Shown here piece after piece: positions 11,022 through 20,649 of a stretch of DNA of 64,000 nucleotides (the stretch's first letter is position 1; each line of letters begins with the position of its first letter). Origin of the DNA: Pseudomonadota bacterium (GTDB lineage: Bacteria; Pseudomonadota; Alphaproteobacteria; Dongiales; Dongiaceae); assembly GCA_021792365.1 (NCBI GenBank), contig JAJYUT010000008.1:124001-188000 (forward strand), given 5' to 3'. Made by a program: the position numbers and the translations under genes. The notes under the pieces were generated by a model, which worked only from the letters and a program-made list of their open reading frames with translations, had not been told where the DNA came from and did no database searches.

Positions 11022-11048
11022 CTGACCGTCGCGCGACGCGACGGTCAG
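11022..11048 (+). terminator. Strong hairpin downstream of the histone-like gene (possible terminator)
   Basis: CTGACCGTCGCG-CGA-CGCGACGGTCAG: perfect 12-bp stem with a 3-nt loop; no clear U-tract. Confidence 0.55.
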
Positions 11049-11155
11049 CAGCCTGGGCGCGTGGCGCGACGGGCGGCGTGACCCGGACGATCCTGTGAAC
11101 GGGTTGGCGTGATCGGTCCGTCGGGCGCGGCGCGAGAGGCTGCCGGCGCCTCCAT

Positions 11156-12085
11156 TCACTGTGCCGCCGCCTTAGCCCGGGCGGATCTGCGCACCTCGAC
11201 GCTGACATTCCACAGGATTGCGGCCAGCACGAGCCCACCGCCGATGAAGGTTTCGCGCGCCGGGACTTCGCTAAAGAAGATCCAGACCCAGAGCGGCGAC
11301 ATCGGAACCTCGCTGGCGCTGAGCAAGGCGGCCTGGGCGGAGGGCAGGCGGCGCGCGCCCATCGTATAGAGGCCAAGTCCGCCGCCTTGCGTCACGATGC
11401 CGAAGGCCGCAAGCCAGAGGATGTCGGTCACGGTCGCGGCGAAGGGATCGGCCATCGGGAACGCAATGATCGCCGCGGCGATGCCGGACAAGGCCGCCGC
11501 TTCCAGCATCGGTACGTCGCGGTGGCGGCGCACGATCACCGTCATGAAAGCCATGGTGGAGGTCATGAACAAGGCAGCCAGATCGCCGAGGATGTTGCCG
11601 CCGCCCATGCCGGTCGAGCCGCTCACCGTGACGATGACGCCGGCACCAGCCACCAGGCTGCCGATTATGGTGCGCCGCTCCGCCCGCTCACGGAACCACA
11701 ACCAGGCCAGGATCGCGGTGAGGAAAGGCAGCGTGGCGTAGATCACCGTCACGTTGGCGACCGTGGTGTTCTGCAGGGCGTAGAGGAACGCGATCTTGCC
11801 CGCCGCGGAGATCAAGATGAGCGCGATCCCGGCCGGGGTGAAGGCACGCCTCCAGTCGAAGCCGAAGCGGCGACGCTCGATCATGGCCAGCGCGGCGATG
11901 GACAGCGCGCCGAAGATCCCGCGCCAGAACACCACCACCCAGATGTCGATCGGCACCATTCGGGCAAAGAAGCCGGCGGTGCTCCAGGCGAGCGCGGAAC
12001 TCAGCACCAGCACGATCCCGATCGCCACGGTGCGGTCGGCGCCTGCCGAGGGGATTGGCCCGGCAGCGCCGGTCTGTTTGCTCAT
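11156..12085 (-). CDS. EamA/DMT family transporter
   Basis: Multiple hydrophobic segments in the EamA pattern (ALAWSTAGFFARMVPID..., NTTVANVTVIYATLPFLTAILAWLWFRE). Confidence 0.85.
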   Translation of the reverse strand: MSKQTGAAGPIPSAGADRTVAIGIVLVLSSALAWSTAGFFARMVPIDIWVVVFWRGIFGALSIAALAMIERRRFGFDWRRAFTPAGIALILISAAGKIAFLYALQNTTVANVTVIYATLPFLTAILAWLWFRERAERRTIIGSLVAGAGVIVTVSGSTGMGGGNILGDLAALFMTSTMAFMTVIVRRHRDVPMLEAAALSGIAAAIIAFPMADPFAATVTDILWLAAFGIVTQGGGLGLYTMGARRLPSAQAALLSASEVPMSPLWVWIFFSEVPARETFIGGGLVLAAILWNVSVEVRRSARAKAAAQ

Positions 12086-12107
12086 GGAGTGTTCAGATGC
12101 TCGCCTG

Positions 12108-13634
12108 CTATTGCGCCAGCCGCACCCGTCCCTCGACCTTCGGTGCGATTGTGCCCGCCTTGGCGATGTAGGACATCACGTCTTCCGCCAGCAGCTTCCC
12201 CTCCAACGCGCCCAGGATGACCTCGCCGTCCGCCAGCATGGTGTAGCCATCGCCGCCGTTCAGCATGAAGTCGTTGGTCGCGAGCCGGTATTTCGCCGCC
12301 GGATCGAGCGGCTTGCCGCCGACCTCCACCGCGACGACGCGGCTGCCGGCGGGCTTCCCGAGATCGACCTGCATGGTGAGGCCGGAGACCTGCGGGAAGC
12401 GGCCGGCGCCTTCCTCGACCTGCGACACGCCATGCTCCAGCGCCGCCAGCAAGGTCAGGCCCGTGACCTCGATCAGGACGGTCGTGTTGCCGAAGGGCAG
12501 CTCCGTCAGCACATCGCGGCGCAGCAATTTGGTGCCGGCGGGATATTCCTTGTTGCCGCGGATGCCGCCGCCATTGGCGAGGCCGACATCGGCGCTGACC
12601 GCAGCCCGCATCGCATCGGCGATCAGGTTGCCGATCGCGGCCTCGCCGCCACGTACCGTCGGGCGGCGGCTGTCCAGCGGGGTCTCGGTCGTGCCGATCG
12701 CGACGTCCAGCTCCTTGGCCAGCTGCGCCTCGAATTCCTTGGTCTTGGCCGCTGCCGCCGCGCTCGGTTCCACGTTCGCGGTGTCGATCAGGCGGAAGTT
12801 GGGCCACCATTTGACGCTGCGCCTCCCGTCGCCTTCCTCCAGTTCGATGGCGAGATCGATGGCGGTCACGAATTCGCCCTGCTCCTTCGATTCGGCCAGC
12901 AGGGTCTTGCCGTCGAAGAAGATGTTGAGGTCGTGATCATCGGCCGAGAGGATGATGTCTGCCGCCCGGCTGTCGAACAAGGCGCGGTCCTTGGAGCGGC
13001 TGGCATGCGCGACGGCGATGACGAGATCGGCGCCCTGCGCGCGCAGCTTGCCCGCTTCGGCGATGCCCGTGTCCACCGTGGGCAGCAGGACGAGATCTCC
13101 AGGCGACGACTTCTCCTTGGAATCATCCGCAGCGAGGCCGACCACGCCGACCTTAACGCCGCCGAACTCGAACATCCTGGTGGCGACGAAGCCGGGCAGG
13201 GGCTTGCCGTCCGGGCCCTGCAGATTGGCGGCGAAGAGCGGGAACTTGGCTTCGCTCATCCGCTCGCGGAAGACCTCCGGCCCGAAGTCGAACTCGTGGT
13301 TGCCGGGCACGAAGATATCCGGCGGCGCGATGTTCAGCAATTCGATCACATGACGGCCATGGTCGAAACCGGACATCAGCGAAGGCGACAGGGTGTCGCC
13401 GGCATGGACGTAGAGGAGGTGGCCGCCCTTGGCGCGCTCCTGCTCCACGACGCCGGCCAGGCGCGCAAAACCGCCGCGCGGGCCGGCGCCCTCCATCTTA
13501 TCGATGTCGTTGACCAGCAGCAGGGTGAGGTTGACCTGCTCCGCGCGCGCTGGCAGCGCCGCCAGCAGGGCGAGGCACGCGCCTGCAACCAGGCGTCTGG
13601 GGAGACGAAAGAGATGGTGGCTCTGCCCAGGCAT
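12108..13634 (-). CDS. Bifunctional metallophosphatase/5'-nucleotidase
   Basis: Signal peptide; LLLVNDIDKMEG, LYVHAGDTLSPSLMSGFDHG, VPGNHEFDFG; C-terminal YRLATNDFMLNGGDGYTML. Confidence 0.9.
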   Translation of the reverse strand: MPGQSHHLFRLPRRLVAGACLALLAALPARAEQVNLTLLLVNDIDKMEGAGPRGGFARLAGVVEQERAKGGHLLYVHAGDTLSPSLMSGFDHGRHVIELLNIAPPDIFVPGNHEFDFGPEVFRERMSEAKFPLFAANLQGPDGKPLPGFVATRMFEFGGVKVGVVGLAADDSKEKSSPGDLVLLPTVDTGIAEAGKLRAQGADLVIAVAHASRSKDRALFDSRAADIILSADDHDLNIFFDGKTLLAESKEQGEFVTAIDLAIELEEGDGRRSVKWWPNFRLIDTANVEPSAAAAAKTKEFEAQLAKELDVAIGTTETPLDSRRPTVRGGEAAIGNLIADAMRAAVSADVGLANGGGIRGNKEYPAGTKLLRRDVLTELPFGNTTVLIEVTGLTLLAALEHGVSQVEEGAGRFPQVSGLTMQVDLGKPAGSRVVAVEVGGKPLDPAAKYRLATNDFMLNGGDGYTMLADGEVILGALEGKLLAEDVMSYIAKAGTIAPKVEGRVRLAQ

Positions 13635-13640
13635 GTTTCC

Positions 13641-13665
13641 CTCCCATCGGTTGCCGCGATGGGAG
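13641..13665 (-). promoter_or_regulatory. Hairpin whose 3' arm overlaps the Shine-Dalgarno of the 5'-nucleotidase gene
   Basis: Minus-strand CTCCCATCG-CGGCAAC-CGATGGGAG-GGAAAC-ATG: perfect 9-bp stem, with GGGAGG directly upstream of the ATG at 13634. Confidence 0.5.
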
Positions 13666-13705
13666 TCTTACCCCGCCCATTGCGGCATGCGCAACGTCGA
13701 GGTGC

Positions 13706-14944
13706 CTACGCCAGCGCCTGATCCAAAGCTGTCAGCAACCGTTCGATGTCGCGGTCGTCGTTGTAGTGGGCAAGCCCGATGCGCACTACGCCGTCTTCCG
13801 CCGTCAGGCCCAGAGCCTTGACTAGGCGAGCTGCCCAGAAATCGCCGTGGCCGATGGCAATCTGCCGCGCGTTAAGGCTGGCCACGATATCGGCGGATGG
13901 CCGGCCCGGCACGTAGAAGGCGATGACCGGCGCAAGCCGCCCGTCGCTGCTCGGCCGGCGGCCCACGATGCGCACGCCTGGGCGGGACTGCAGGAACGAG
14001 GTCACGTTATCCGCCAGCCGTGCTTCGTGCGCCGCGATCAGCGCGTAGAGCCGCTGCAGGCGAGCGTGGAGGGAATTGGCCGGCTCCAGCCTGTGGTGGG
14101 CGTGCAGCGCGTCGAAATAATCCGCGATGCCGACGCAGCCGGCGGCAAGCTCATGATTGGGCCCGCCGGGCAGGAACTTGTAGGCGACGTTGTCATCGGT
14201 GATGAAGGCGTGGTTCTGGTTGCGCGCCTCGTTCAGGAGCGCCCGCTTTCCGTAGAGCACCGATTGGTGCGGGCCGCAGAGCTTGTAGAGGCTGAAGACA
14301 TAGAAGTCGCAATCCAGCGCCTTGACGTCGACCGGGAAGTGCGGCGCGTAGGCCGTGCCATCGACGAAGGCGAGGGCTCCGGCCGCATGGATCTTTTTCA
14401 CCAGGGCCGGCACGTCATGCACGATAGAGGCGACGTTGGAGCAATGGGTGAACGCGACCAGGCGCGTGCGGGCGGACAGCAGGTCATCCAGCATCTCGTA
14501 GCGCAGGGCGCCGGTCCCGCGGTCCACTTGCCACTCGCGGATCACGATGCCGAATTCCTCCAACCTCCGCCAGGCGCCGACATTGGCCTCGTGGTCCTGC
14601 TCGGTCACGATGACTTCGTCGCCTGCCGTGAAGAGCGGTCGCAGCGCCTGCGCCATCAGATAGACGTGCATTGTCGTGGAGGGGCCGAGCACGATCTCGT
14701 CGTGGTCGGCATTGATGAACTCCGCCATCAGGCGCTTGCCGTGCGTGATCCGCTCGGTGGCCCGGCGCGAGGAGGCGAAGTGCCAGTTCGGCTGGACCTG
14801 CGTCTCGCTCATGTAGTCGCGCGTGCGCTCGATCACCTGGCGCGGCACATAGGTGCCGCCGGCATTCTCCACGAACACCCAGCCGTCGGCGAGCGGCGGG
14901 AACTGGTCGCGGACAAAGGCGGTGTCGAGAATCATGGCGTTCAA
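13706..14944 (-). CDS. Class V aminotransferase (cysteine desulfurase-like)
   Basis: GWVFVENAGGTYVPRQVIERT, VTEQDHEANVGAWRRL, VAFTHCSNVASIVHD, FYVFSLYKLCGPHQ. Confidence 0.85.
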   Translation of the reverse strand: MNAMILDTAFVRDQFPPLADGWVFVENAGGTYVPRQVIERTRDYMSETQVQPNWHFASSRRATERITHGKRLMAEFINADHDEIVLGPSTTMHVYLMAQALRPLFTAGDEVIVTEQDHEANVGAWRRLEEFGIVIREWQVDRGTGALRYEMLDDLLSARTRLVAFTHCSNVASIVHDVPALVKKIHAAGALAFVDGTAYAPHFPVDVKALDCDFYVFSLYKLCGPHQSVLYGKRALLNEARNQNHAFITDDNVAYKFLPGGPNHELAAGCVGIADYFDALHAHHRLEPANSLHARLQRLYALIAAHEARLADNVTSFLQSRPGVRIVGRRPSSDGRLAPVIAFYVPGRPSADIVASLNARQIAIGHGDFWAARLVKALGLTAEDGVVRIGLAHYNDDRDIERLLTALDQALA

Positions 14945-16092
14945 GCGCGCGCCCGCCCGGGGCGTTCCGCCTTGCCCAGCATCCTCAGGAAACGCGAGAC
15001 GCGCGCGAGGCCTTCCTCCAGCACGTCGCGACTGTTGGCATAGCCGATCCGCACCGTGCCCTCCATATCGAGGGCACTGCCGGGCGTGAACATGACCCCT
15101 TCCGCTTCCAGCAGGCGGACGCAGAACTCGCGCGAGGGCATATCGAAATCGTATTTCAGCAAGGCAACGGTACCGGCCTTCGGCTTCACGTAGGAGATCG
15201 ACGGCTCCTCGGCCACCCAGCGGTCGAGGATCGCGAGATTGCTGCGCACGATGGCGCGATTGCGGGCGAGGATCGCGTCGCGGTGTTCCAGCGCGATGGA
15301 TGCGAAATGGTCATCCAGCATGGCGACGCTGATCGTGTTGTAGTCGCGGTGGATCGACACGGCGCGGATCAGGTCGGCCGCGCCGACGATCCAGCCCAGC
15401 CTGAGGCCGGCCAGCGAGAAGGCCTTGGACATGCTGCCGGTGCTGATCCCCCGCTCGTAGAGGTCGGCCATCGAGACGGTGAGTTCGTCACCCTCCTGGT
15501 CGACGCCGCGATAGACCTCGTCGCACAGCACGTAGGCGCCGCAGCCGGCCGCCATGTCGGCGACCTGCTGCATCATGCCGCGATCCATCAGCGAGCCCGT
15601 CGGGTTGTTCGGGTTGGTGATGGTGATCAGCTTGGTGTTGGGCGTGATGAGGCGTCGCATCTCGTCGAGATCGGGCAGAAAGCCGTTCTCCGCACGCAGC
15701 TTGTGGATCTGCACGTCGGCGCCATAGCTTTCCGGGATCGAGTAGTGCTGCTGATAGGTCGGCACCACCGCGATCACGCGGTCGCCCGGCTCCACCAAGG
15801 CCGCGTAGACCAGCGCATTCGCGCCGATCGCGCCATGGGTGATGACGACGTTCTCTTTCTTCTGGGCGGCATAGAGGGCCGCCACGTTGCCGCGCAGCCG
15901 GTCGCTGCCCTCGATCGCGCCATAGGTAAGCTTGAGCGGCAGCAATTCGTCCAGAATGGCGTCGCGCTTGCCGGCGAGGTCGAGCAGTTGCGCAACGGTC
16001 AGCGATTCGACGCAGGTTTCGGCGAGGTTGTAGGCGCATTGCGTCTCGTACTGGTTCATCCAGATTTCGACGCCAAAGGGTTTGATCTTCAT
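14941..16092 (-). CDS. Class I/II aminotransferase
   Basis: TNPNNPTGSLMD, VLCDEVYRGV, GSMSKAFSLAGLRLGWIVG. The stop overlaps the next start by 4 nt. Confidence 0.88.
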   Translation of the reverse strand: MKIKPFGVEIWMNQYETQCAYNLAETCVESLTVAQLLDLAGKRDAILDELLPLKLTYGAIEGSDRLRGNVAALYAAQKKENVVITHGAIGANALVYAALVEPGDRVIAVVPTYQQHYSIPESYGADVQIHKLRAENGFLPDLDEMRRLITPNTKLITITNPNNPTGSLMDRGMMQQVADMAAGCGAYVLCDEVYRGVDQEGDELTVSMADLYERGISTGSMSKAFSLAGLRLGWIVGAADLIRAVSIHRDYNTISVAMLDDHFASIALEHRDAILARNRAIVRSNLAILDRWVAEEPSISYVKPKAGTVALLKYDFDMPSREFCVRLLEAEGVMFTPGSALDMEGTVRIGYANSRDVLEEGLARVSRFLRMLGKAERPGRARA

Positions 16093-16107
16093 GGGACTCG
16101 TTCGACC

Positions 16108-16800
16108 TCAGTCCTTGCCGGCCGGCGTCGTCCCGCCATGCGCAGCGGACCATGCTTCCGGGTTCTCGAGGAAGGAGCGCACATCCTTCGCCTCATCGGC
16201 GTTAAGGTGGCCGAGATCACCGGCGGCCTGCAGCACGTCCCACCAGGTGGCGAGGCCGATCAAATTGACCCCCTGCGCCTTCAGGTCGTCAAGCGCCTGC
16301 GGGAAGATGCCGTAGTGGAAGACGACCAGTGCGTGGCTGACCTGGCCGCCGGCATTGCGGATGGCGTTGATGAAGTTGAGCTTGCTGCCGCCGTCGGTCG
16401 CCAGGTCTTCCACCAGCAGGGTGCGCGCACCTTCCGGCAGCACGCCTTCGATCTGCGCATTGCGACCGAAGCCCTTCGGCTTCTTCCGGATATAGGCCAT
16501 GGGCAGGCCGAGCTTGTCGGCGATCCAGGCGGCATAGGGGATACCGGCGGTCTCGCCGCCCGCGATCACGTCCAGGCTTTCCACTCCGATCTCGCGCCAG
16601 ATCGCCTCGATCGCGTATCCGGTGATGAGCGTACGGGCGCGTGGGAAGCCGATCACCTTGCGGCAATCGACATAGACCGGGCTGGCGCGGCCGGAGGTGA
16701 GGATGAAGGGATCGTTCGGCCGCATGAGGACGGCGCCAATCTCCAGCAGAATGCGCGCAACGGCGGGGCCGGACGGGCCGGCAGTACCCGGATTGGTCAT
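16108..16800 (-). CDS. pyrE: Orotate phosphoribosyltransferase
   Basis: FILTSGRASPVYVDCRKVIGFPRART; IAGGETAGIPYAAWIADKL; TLLVEDLATDGGSK PRPP-binding motif. Confidence 0.9.
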   Translation of the reverse strand: MTNPGTAGPSGPAVARILLEIGAVLMRPNDPFILTSGRASPVYVDCRKVIGFPRARTLITGYAIEAIWREIGVESLDVIAGGETAGIPYAAWIADKLGLPMAYIRKKPKGFGRNAQIEGVLPEGARTLLVEDLATDGGSKLNFINAIRNAGGQVSHALVVFHYGIFPQALDDLKAQGVNLIGLATWWDVLQAAGDLGHLNADEAKDVRSFLENPEAWSAAHGGTTPAGKD

Positions 16801-17147
16801 GGTGATCTGTCTCCGAACGGGCGACGTGGCATGGTTCTAGCGGTTCGACCAGTATTCATGCAATTGTTAACCCGCCAGCGGCGGCGCTGCGTGCTATGGG
16901 CTGCCGCAACACCCTGGGTTGAACAGAGCAGGATCGCGAATGGCATCTGTGCCGGGCTTCCTTGCGTGCGAGGTATTCGGGAGCGCCAGCATCGATGGCG
17001 CGGAGCCGCCGAGACGGTGTCGGATTCGGCCACGGCGGCTGGCCGGCATCTGTCGAGCGGATGGATCGCCCGCTGCCCCGATTCGCCGCGCGCAAACCAT
17101 CATGACTGAAGCATGACGCCGCCCCAGCCGTCTCACGAGGTGCGCGG

Positions 17148-17924
17148 GTGAGCGCCGTCGTGATCGAACGCAGCGACGACGCCGCGCTGGCGACGATTCG
17201 CCTCAACAGGCCCGACAAGCGCAATGCGCTGACGCTCGCCATGTGGGGCGCGCTCGAGCAGGCTTGCAGATCGCTCGAGCGGGACGACCAGGTGCGCTGT
17301 GTCGTGGTGCGCGGCGCCGGCGGCAATTTCGCGGCCGGCGCTGATCTCGTGGAGTTCCAGACGCTGCGCGCAAGCACGGACCAGGCAGAAGCCTATGGCA
17401 AGCAGATGATCGCGGCGCTCAGCGCATTGCGCGACTGCGGGCATCCGACCATCGCGGCGGTCGAGGGCCTGTGCGTCGGCGGCGGCCTCGAGATCGCGCT
17501 GATGTGCGACTTGCGCCTCGGCGCCGCGGACAGCCGCTACGGCATACCGATCCAGAAGGTCGGCGTCGCAATGCCCTATCCGGAACTGGCGATTTTGACG
17601 CAAATGCTTGGCCGCCCGATCATGCTGACGCTGCTGCTGGAAGGCCAGTTGCACGACGCTCCATGGGCGGAGAAACATGGCCTCATCACCCGGATATCCG
17701 CGGATCTGGAGACCGACTTGACGGCCACGCTCGCGCGCATCCTGGCCGGTTCTCCCGTATCGCATCGCCACCACAAGCACTTCACGCAGCGCGCTGTCGA
17801 CCTGCTACGGTCGCTTGATCCGGAGGACGTGCGGCGCTCCTATGCCGCCGTGGACGCGGAGGATTATCGCGAAGGGATCAGCGCTTTTCTCGAACGTCGC
17901 GCGCCCAAATTCGCCGGCAGGTGA
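17148..17924 (+). CDS. Enoyl-CoA hydratase/isomerase family protein
   Basis: IRLNRPDKRNALTLAMWGALEQA; GAGGNFAAGADLVEFQ; HPTIAAVEGLCVGGGLEIALMCDLRLG. Confidence 0.9.
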   Translation: MSAVVIERSDDAALATIRLNRPDKRNALTLAMWGALEQACRSLERDDQVRCVVVRGAGGNFAAGADLVEFQTLRASTDQAEAYGKQMIAALSALRDCGHPTIAAVEGLCVGGGLEIALMCDLRLGAADSRYGIPIQKVGVAMPYPELAILTQMLGRPIMLTLLLEGQLHDAPWAEKHGLITRISADLETDLTATLARILAGSPVSHRHHKHFTQRAVDLLRSLDPEDVRRSYAAVDAEDYREGISAFLERRAPKFAGR

Positions 17925-18025
17925 ATCTCGGGCATTTGAAACATCTGGGTTGGACGAGGAGCCGAGACGGGGTTAAAGTACATTTTGGGACGATGGCTCG
18001 CCGCCATCGGAAAGGGACGGTGAAG

Positions 18026-18430
18026 ATGAAAGAGCTGCGAGACGGCTTGCGCATGCCCTATCGCGACTTCTGGGCCGCCTATCTGGATGCCCATCGGAAG
18101 CCGGCGACCAGGGGGATGCATTACCTAGCAACTTTTACCGGCATTGGGGGAGCGGCTCTGGCGATCTGGCTGGAGTTCCTGTGGTACATGGCCGGCGGCA
18201 TCGCGCTCGGCGTCGTGATGGCCGTCGGCTCTCATCATCTCATCGAGCACAACCGGCCGTTGATTCGCGTCAATCCGTTCTACGGGGCGATCTCCGACCT
18301 CAGGATGTGCTGGCTTGCCATGACTGGCCGGCTAGCCGCGGAATATACGCGATTGGGCCTCGATACGCCGGCACCGAAGGAAACCCTGGCGCGGGTTGCG
18401 GCGCGCCGTGCGGCGGCACGCCCGGCCTGA
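18026..18430 (+). CDS. DUF962/Mpo1-like membrane protein
   Basis: YRDFWAAYLDAHRKPATRGMHYLATFTGIGGAAL...VGSHHLIEHNRPL, the DUF962 H-R...H pattern. Confidence 0.8.
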   Translation: MKELRDGLRMPYRDFWAAYLDAHRKPATRGMHYLATFTGIGGAALAIWLEFLWYMAGGIALGVVMAVGSHHLIEHNRPLIRVNPFYGAISDLRMCWLAMTGRLAAEYTRLGLDTPAPKETLARVAARRAAARPA

Positions 18431-18458
18431 GTTCGGCGTCCCGCGCGAGCGACTCCGC

Positions 18459-18869
18459 TCAGGTCCGGGGCGTCACATAGCGGAATGTGCCATCGCCACG
18501 CGCAACGAGGCGGCCATCCTGGGTTTTGATCTCTGCCGTCCCATAGGCGATGGTGCGCCCGCCGCCGATGCGCCGGCCGGTCGTCGTCAGCACATCACCG
18601 ATCTTCGCCTGACCCAGGAACTGCAGCGACAATGACAGCGTGACGGCGGGCTGGATCCTGTCCGGGCCATGAACAAGGGCGACCGCGATGCCGGCCGCCG
18701 TGTCGATCAGGCTGGCAAGCGAGCCGCCATGCGGCACGTTCAGCCGGTTCAGGTGTTTGCGCTCGACGAGGAGCTCCAGTTCGCAAAACCCGATGTCACG
18801 CCTGGTGACGCGATAACCGATCAGGTCGGAATAGGGACTGCGTGGATGTTGCTGGTCAGTGTCGTTCAT
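18459..18869 (-). CDS. PaaI-family hotdog thioesterase
   Basis: LNRLNVPHGGSLASLIDTAAGIAVA...VTLSLSLQFLGQAKIGDVLTTTGRRIGGGRTIAYGTAEI. Confidence 0.85.
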   Translation of the reverse strand: MNDTDQQHPRSPYSDLIGYRVTRRDIGFCELELLVERKHLNRLNVPHGGSLASLIDTAAGIAVALVHGPDRIQPAVTLSLSLQFLGQAKIGDVLTTTGRRIGGGRTIAYGTAEIKTQDGRLVARGDGTFRYVTPRT

Positions 18870-18973
18870 CTGAGGTCCATCTTGATGAAGGCCGGCATGA
18901 TCGGCATGTGGCCTTGCCAGCTCAAGGGAAATCCACAAGACTGCCGGCAACTCGGGGCGCGGACGAAGGCAGG

Positions 18974-19597
18974 ATGATCGATCTCTACACCTGGGGCACG
19001 CCGAACGGCCACAAGATCCATATCATGCTGGAGGAGACCGGCCTGCCTTACCGGATCCACAAGGTGAATATCGGGGCCAGGGAGCAGTTCAGCCCCGATT
19101 ACGTGAAGATCAATCCCAACAGCAAGATTCCCGCCATCATCGACCAGGACGGCCCGGACGGGGAGCCGGTGACGATCTTCGAATCCGGGGCCATCCTGTT
19201 CTACCTCGCCGAGAAGACCGGGCGCTTCCTGCCCAAGGAGGATGAGCCGCGCGCCCGCGCGCTGGAATGGCTGATGTTCCAGATGGGCAATGTCGGACCG
19301 ATGTTCGGGCAGTGCTACCACTTCCGCAGTTCCGCGCCGGAGCGCATCCCCTATGCCATTGACCGCTACACGCGCGAGGTGGGCCGGCTCTACGGCGTGA
19401 TGGACAAGCGCCTCTCCAGGAGCGCCTATCTCGGCGGCGAGGAGTTCTCGATCGCCGACATCGCCACTTGGCCCTGGACCAAGAATCCCGCCGCCTATGA
19501 CCAGAACCCGGAGGACTTCCCGCACGTCAAGGCCTGGATAAAGATGATCGGCGAGCGCCCGACCGTGAAGCGCGCGCTGCGCGTGCTGGATGCCTGA
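18974..19597 (+). CDS. Glutathione S-transferase family protein (YfcG/YghU-like)
   Basis: [34 protein letters not shown]...NPNSKIPAIIDQDGPDGEPVTIFESGAILFYLAEKTG. Confidence 0.9.
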   Translation: MIDLYTWGTPNGHKIHIMLEETGLPYRIHKVNIGAREQFSPDYVKINPNSKIPAIIDQDGPDGEPVTIFESGAILFYLAEKTGRFLPKEDEPRARALEWLMFQMGNVGPMFGQCYHFRSSAPERIPYAIDRYTREVGRLYGVMDKRLSRSAYLGGEEFSIADIATWPWTKNPAAYDQNPEDFPHVKAWIKMIGERPTVKRALRVLDA

Positions 19598-19612
19598 GGA
19601 GGGCCGGGCGCG

Positions 19613-20308
19613 ATGATCGATCTCTACACCTGGCCGACGCCCAACGGGCACAAGATCCATATCGCGCTGGAGGAACTGGGGCTTGCCTACGCCGTCCACG
19701 CAGTCGATATCGGCGAGGGCGACCAGTTCAAGCCCGCGTTCCTGAAGATCAGCCCCAACAACCGCGTCCCCGCGATCGTCGACCAGGACGGACCGAAGGG
19801 CAAGCCGGTCTCGCTGTTCGAATCCGGCGCGATCCTCATCTATCTCGCGGAGAAGACCGGCCGGCTGCTCGCGCCCGGCGGCAAGGCGCGGTATCTCACG
19901 GTTCAGTGGCTGATGCTCCAGATGGGCGGCATCGGGCCGATGCTGGGCCAGGCGCATCATTTCCGCTTCTACGCGCCGGAGCAGATCCCCTACGCGATCG
20001 AGCGCTACACCCACGAGGCGAAGCGGCTCTATGGCGTGCTTGACCGGCGGCTGGCCGAGGCAGAATATCTCGCCGGCGAATACGGCATCGCGGACATCGC
20101 GACCTTTCCCTGGCTGCGCTCGTGGGAGAAGCAGGGCGTCGCGTTGCCGGATTATCCCAACGTGCAGCGCTGGTTCGCGGCGATCGAAGCACGACCGGCC
20201 GTTCAGCGTGGGCTCCAGGTGCTGGCCGACCGCGCCAACAAACAGCAGTCCTTTACCGACCGGCAGCGCGAAATCCTGTTCGGCCGGACCCAGTACGAGC
20301 GGCGCTGA
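19613..20308 (+). CDS. Glutathione S-transferase family protein (tandem paralogue)
   Basis: [41 protein letters not shown]...[34 protein letters not shown]. Confidence 0.9.
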   Translation: MIDLYTWPTPNGHKIHIALEELGLAYAVHAVDIGEGDQFKPAFLKISPNNRVPAIVDQDGPKGKPVSLFESGAILIYLAEKTGRLLAPGGKARYLTVQWLMLQMGGIGPMLGQAHHFRFYAPEQIPYAIERYTHEAKRLYGVLDRRLAEAEYLAGEYGIADIATFPWLRSWEKQGVALPDYPNVQRWFAAIEARPAVQRGLQVLADRANKQQSFTDRQREILFGRTQYERR

Positions 20309-20333
20309 GGCGCCTGCGATCCGTACAAAAAGA

Positions 20334-20361
20334 CGGCCGATCCATTTGCATGCATCGGCCG
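20334..20361 (-). terminator. Rho-independent terminator of the minus-strand DUF1127 gene
   Basis: Perfect 8-bp stem CGGCCGAT/ATCGGCCG with a 12-nt loop; on the minus strand it is followed by TCTTTTTGT. Confidence 0.7.
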
Positions 20362-20391
20362 GGAAGGGGGCTCTTCAGGCAGGCGTAAGTG

Positions 20392-20649
20392 CTATCGCCA
20401 CCGTGCGATCAGCGCATCGACGAGGTCCTCGATGCCGCCACGCTCGATGCCGGCGTCGCGCAGCAGACGGTCGTCCACCCTGTCCAGGGTCCGGATGATC
20501 TCGCGGCGGCGCAATTGCACCCAGATCCACGACATCATGCGGGCGGCCATGCGGATGGGATCGCGCTGTCCGGCCGGCCGGTTCGCTCGCCGATCCTGCT
20601 GCCGCAGACTCCGCGGCATGGCGGAACAAGCGGTGGTGAGGTCGGTCAT
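20392..20649 (-). CDS. DUF1127 domain-containing small protein
   Basis: WIWVQLRRREIIRTLDRVDDRLLRDAGIERGGIEDLVDALIARWR. Confidence 0.75.
   Translation of the reverse strand: MTDLTTACSAMPRSLRQQDRRANRPAGQRDPIRMAARMMSWIWVQLRRREIIRTLDRVDDRLLRDAGIERGGIEDLVDALIARWR

Noticed and set aside
11022-11048. CTGACC...GGTCAG as an extra TetR operator
   Set aside because: It is a 12-bp stem with 3-nt loop lacking the 12+9+12 geometry and lies downstream of a gene outside the island; better read as a terminator hairpin.
8860-11376. 838-aa minus-strand ORF antisense to the amidohydrolase and histone-like genes
   Set aside because: Arg/Pro-rich antisense reading typical of high-GC DNA; the plus-strand genes have recognisable domains.
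11796-13721. 641-aa plus-strand ORF
   Set aside because: Antisense to the 5'-nucleotidase, low-complexity H/R/D/A composition.
15283-17109. 608-aa plus-strand ORF
   Set aside because: Antisense to the aminotransferase and pyrE.
18420-18475. Imperfect hairpin CCCGGCCTGAG/CTCAGGTCCGGG between convergent genes
   Set aside because: One bulge, long loop and overlap with coding sequence; insufficient to call a terminator.
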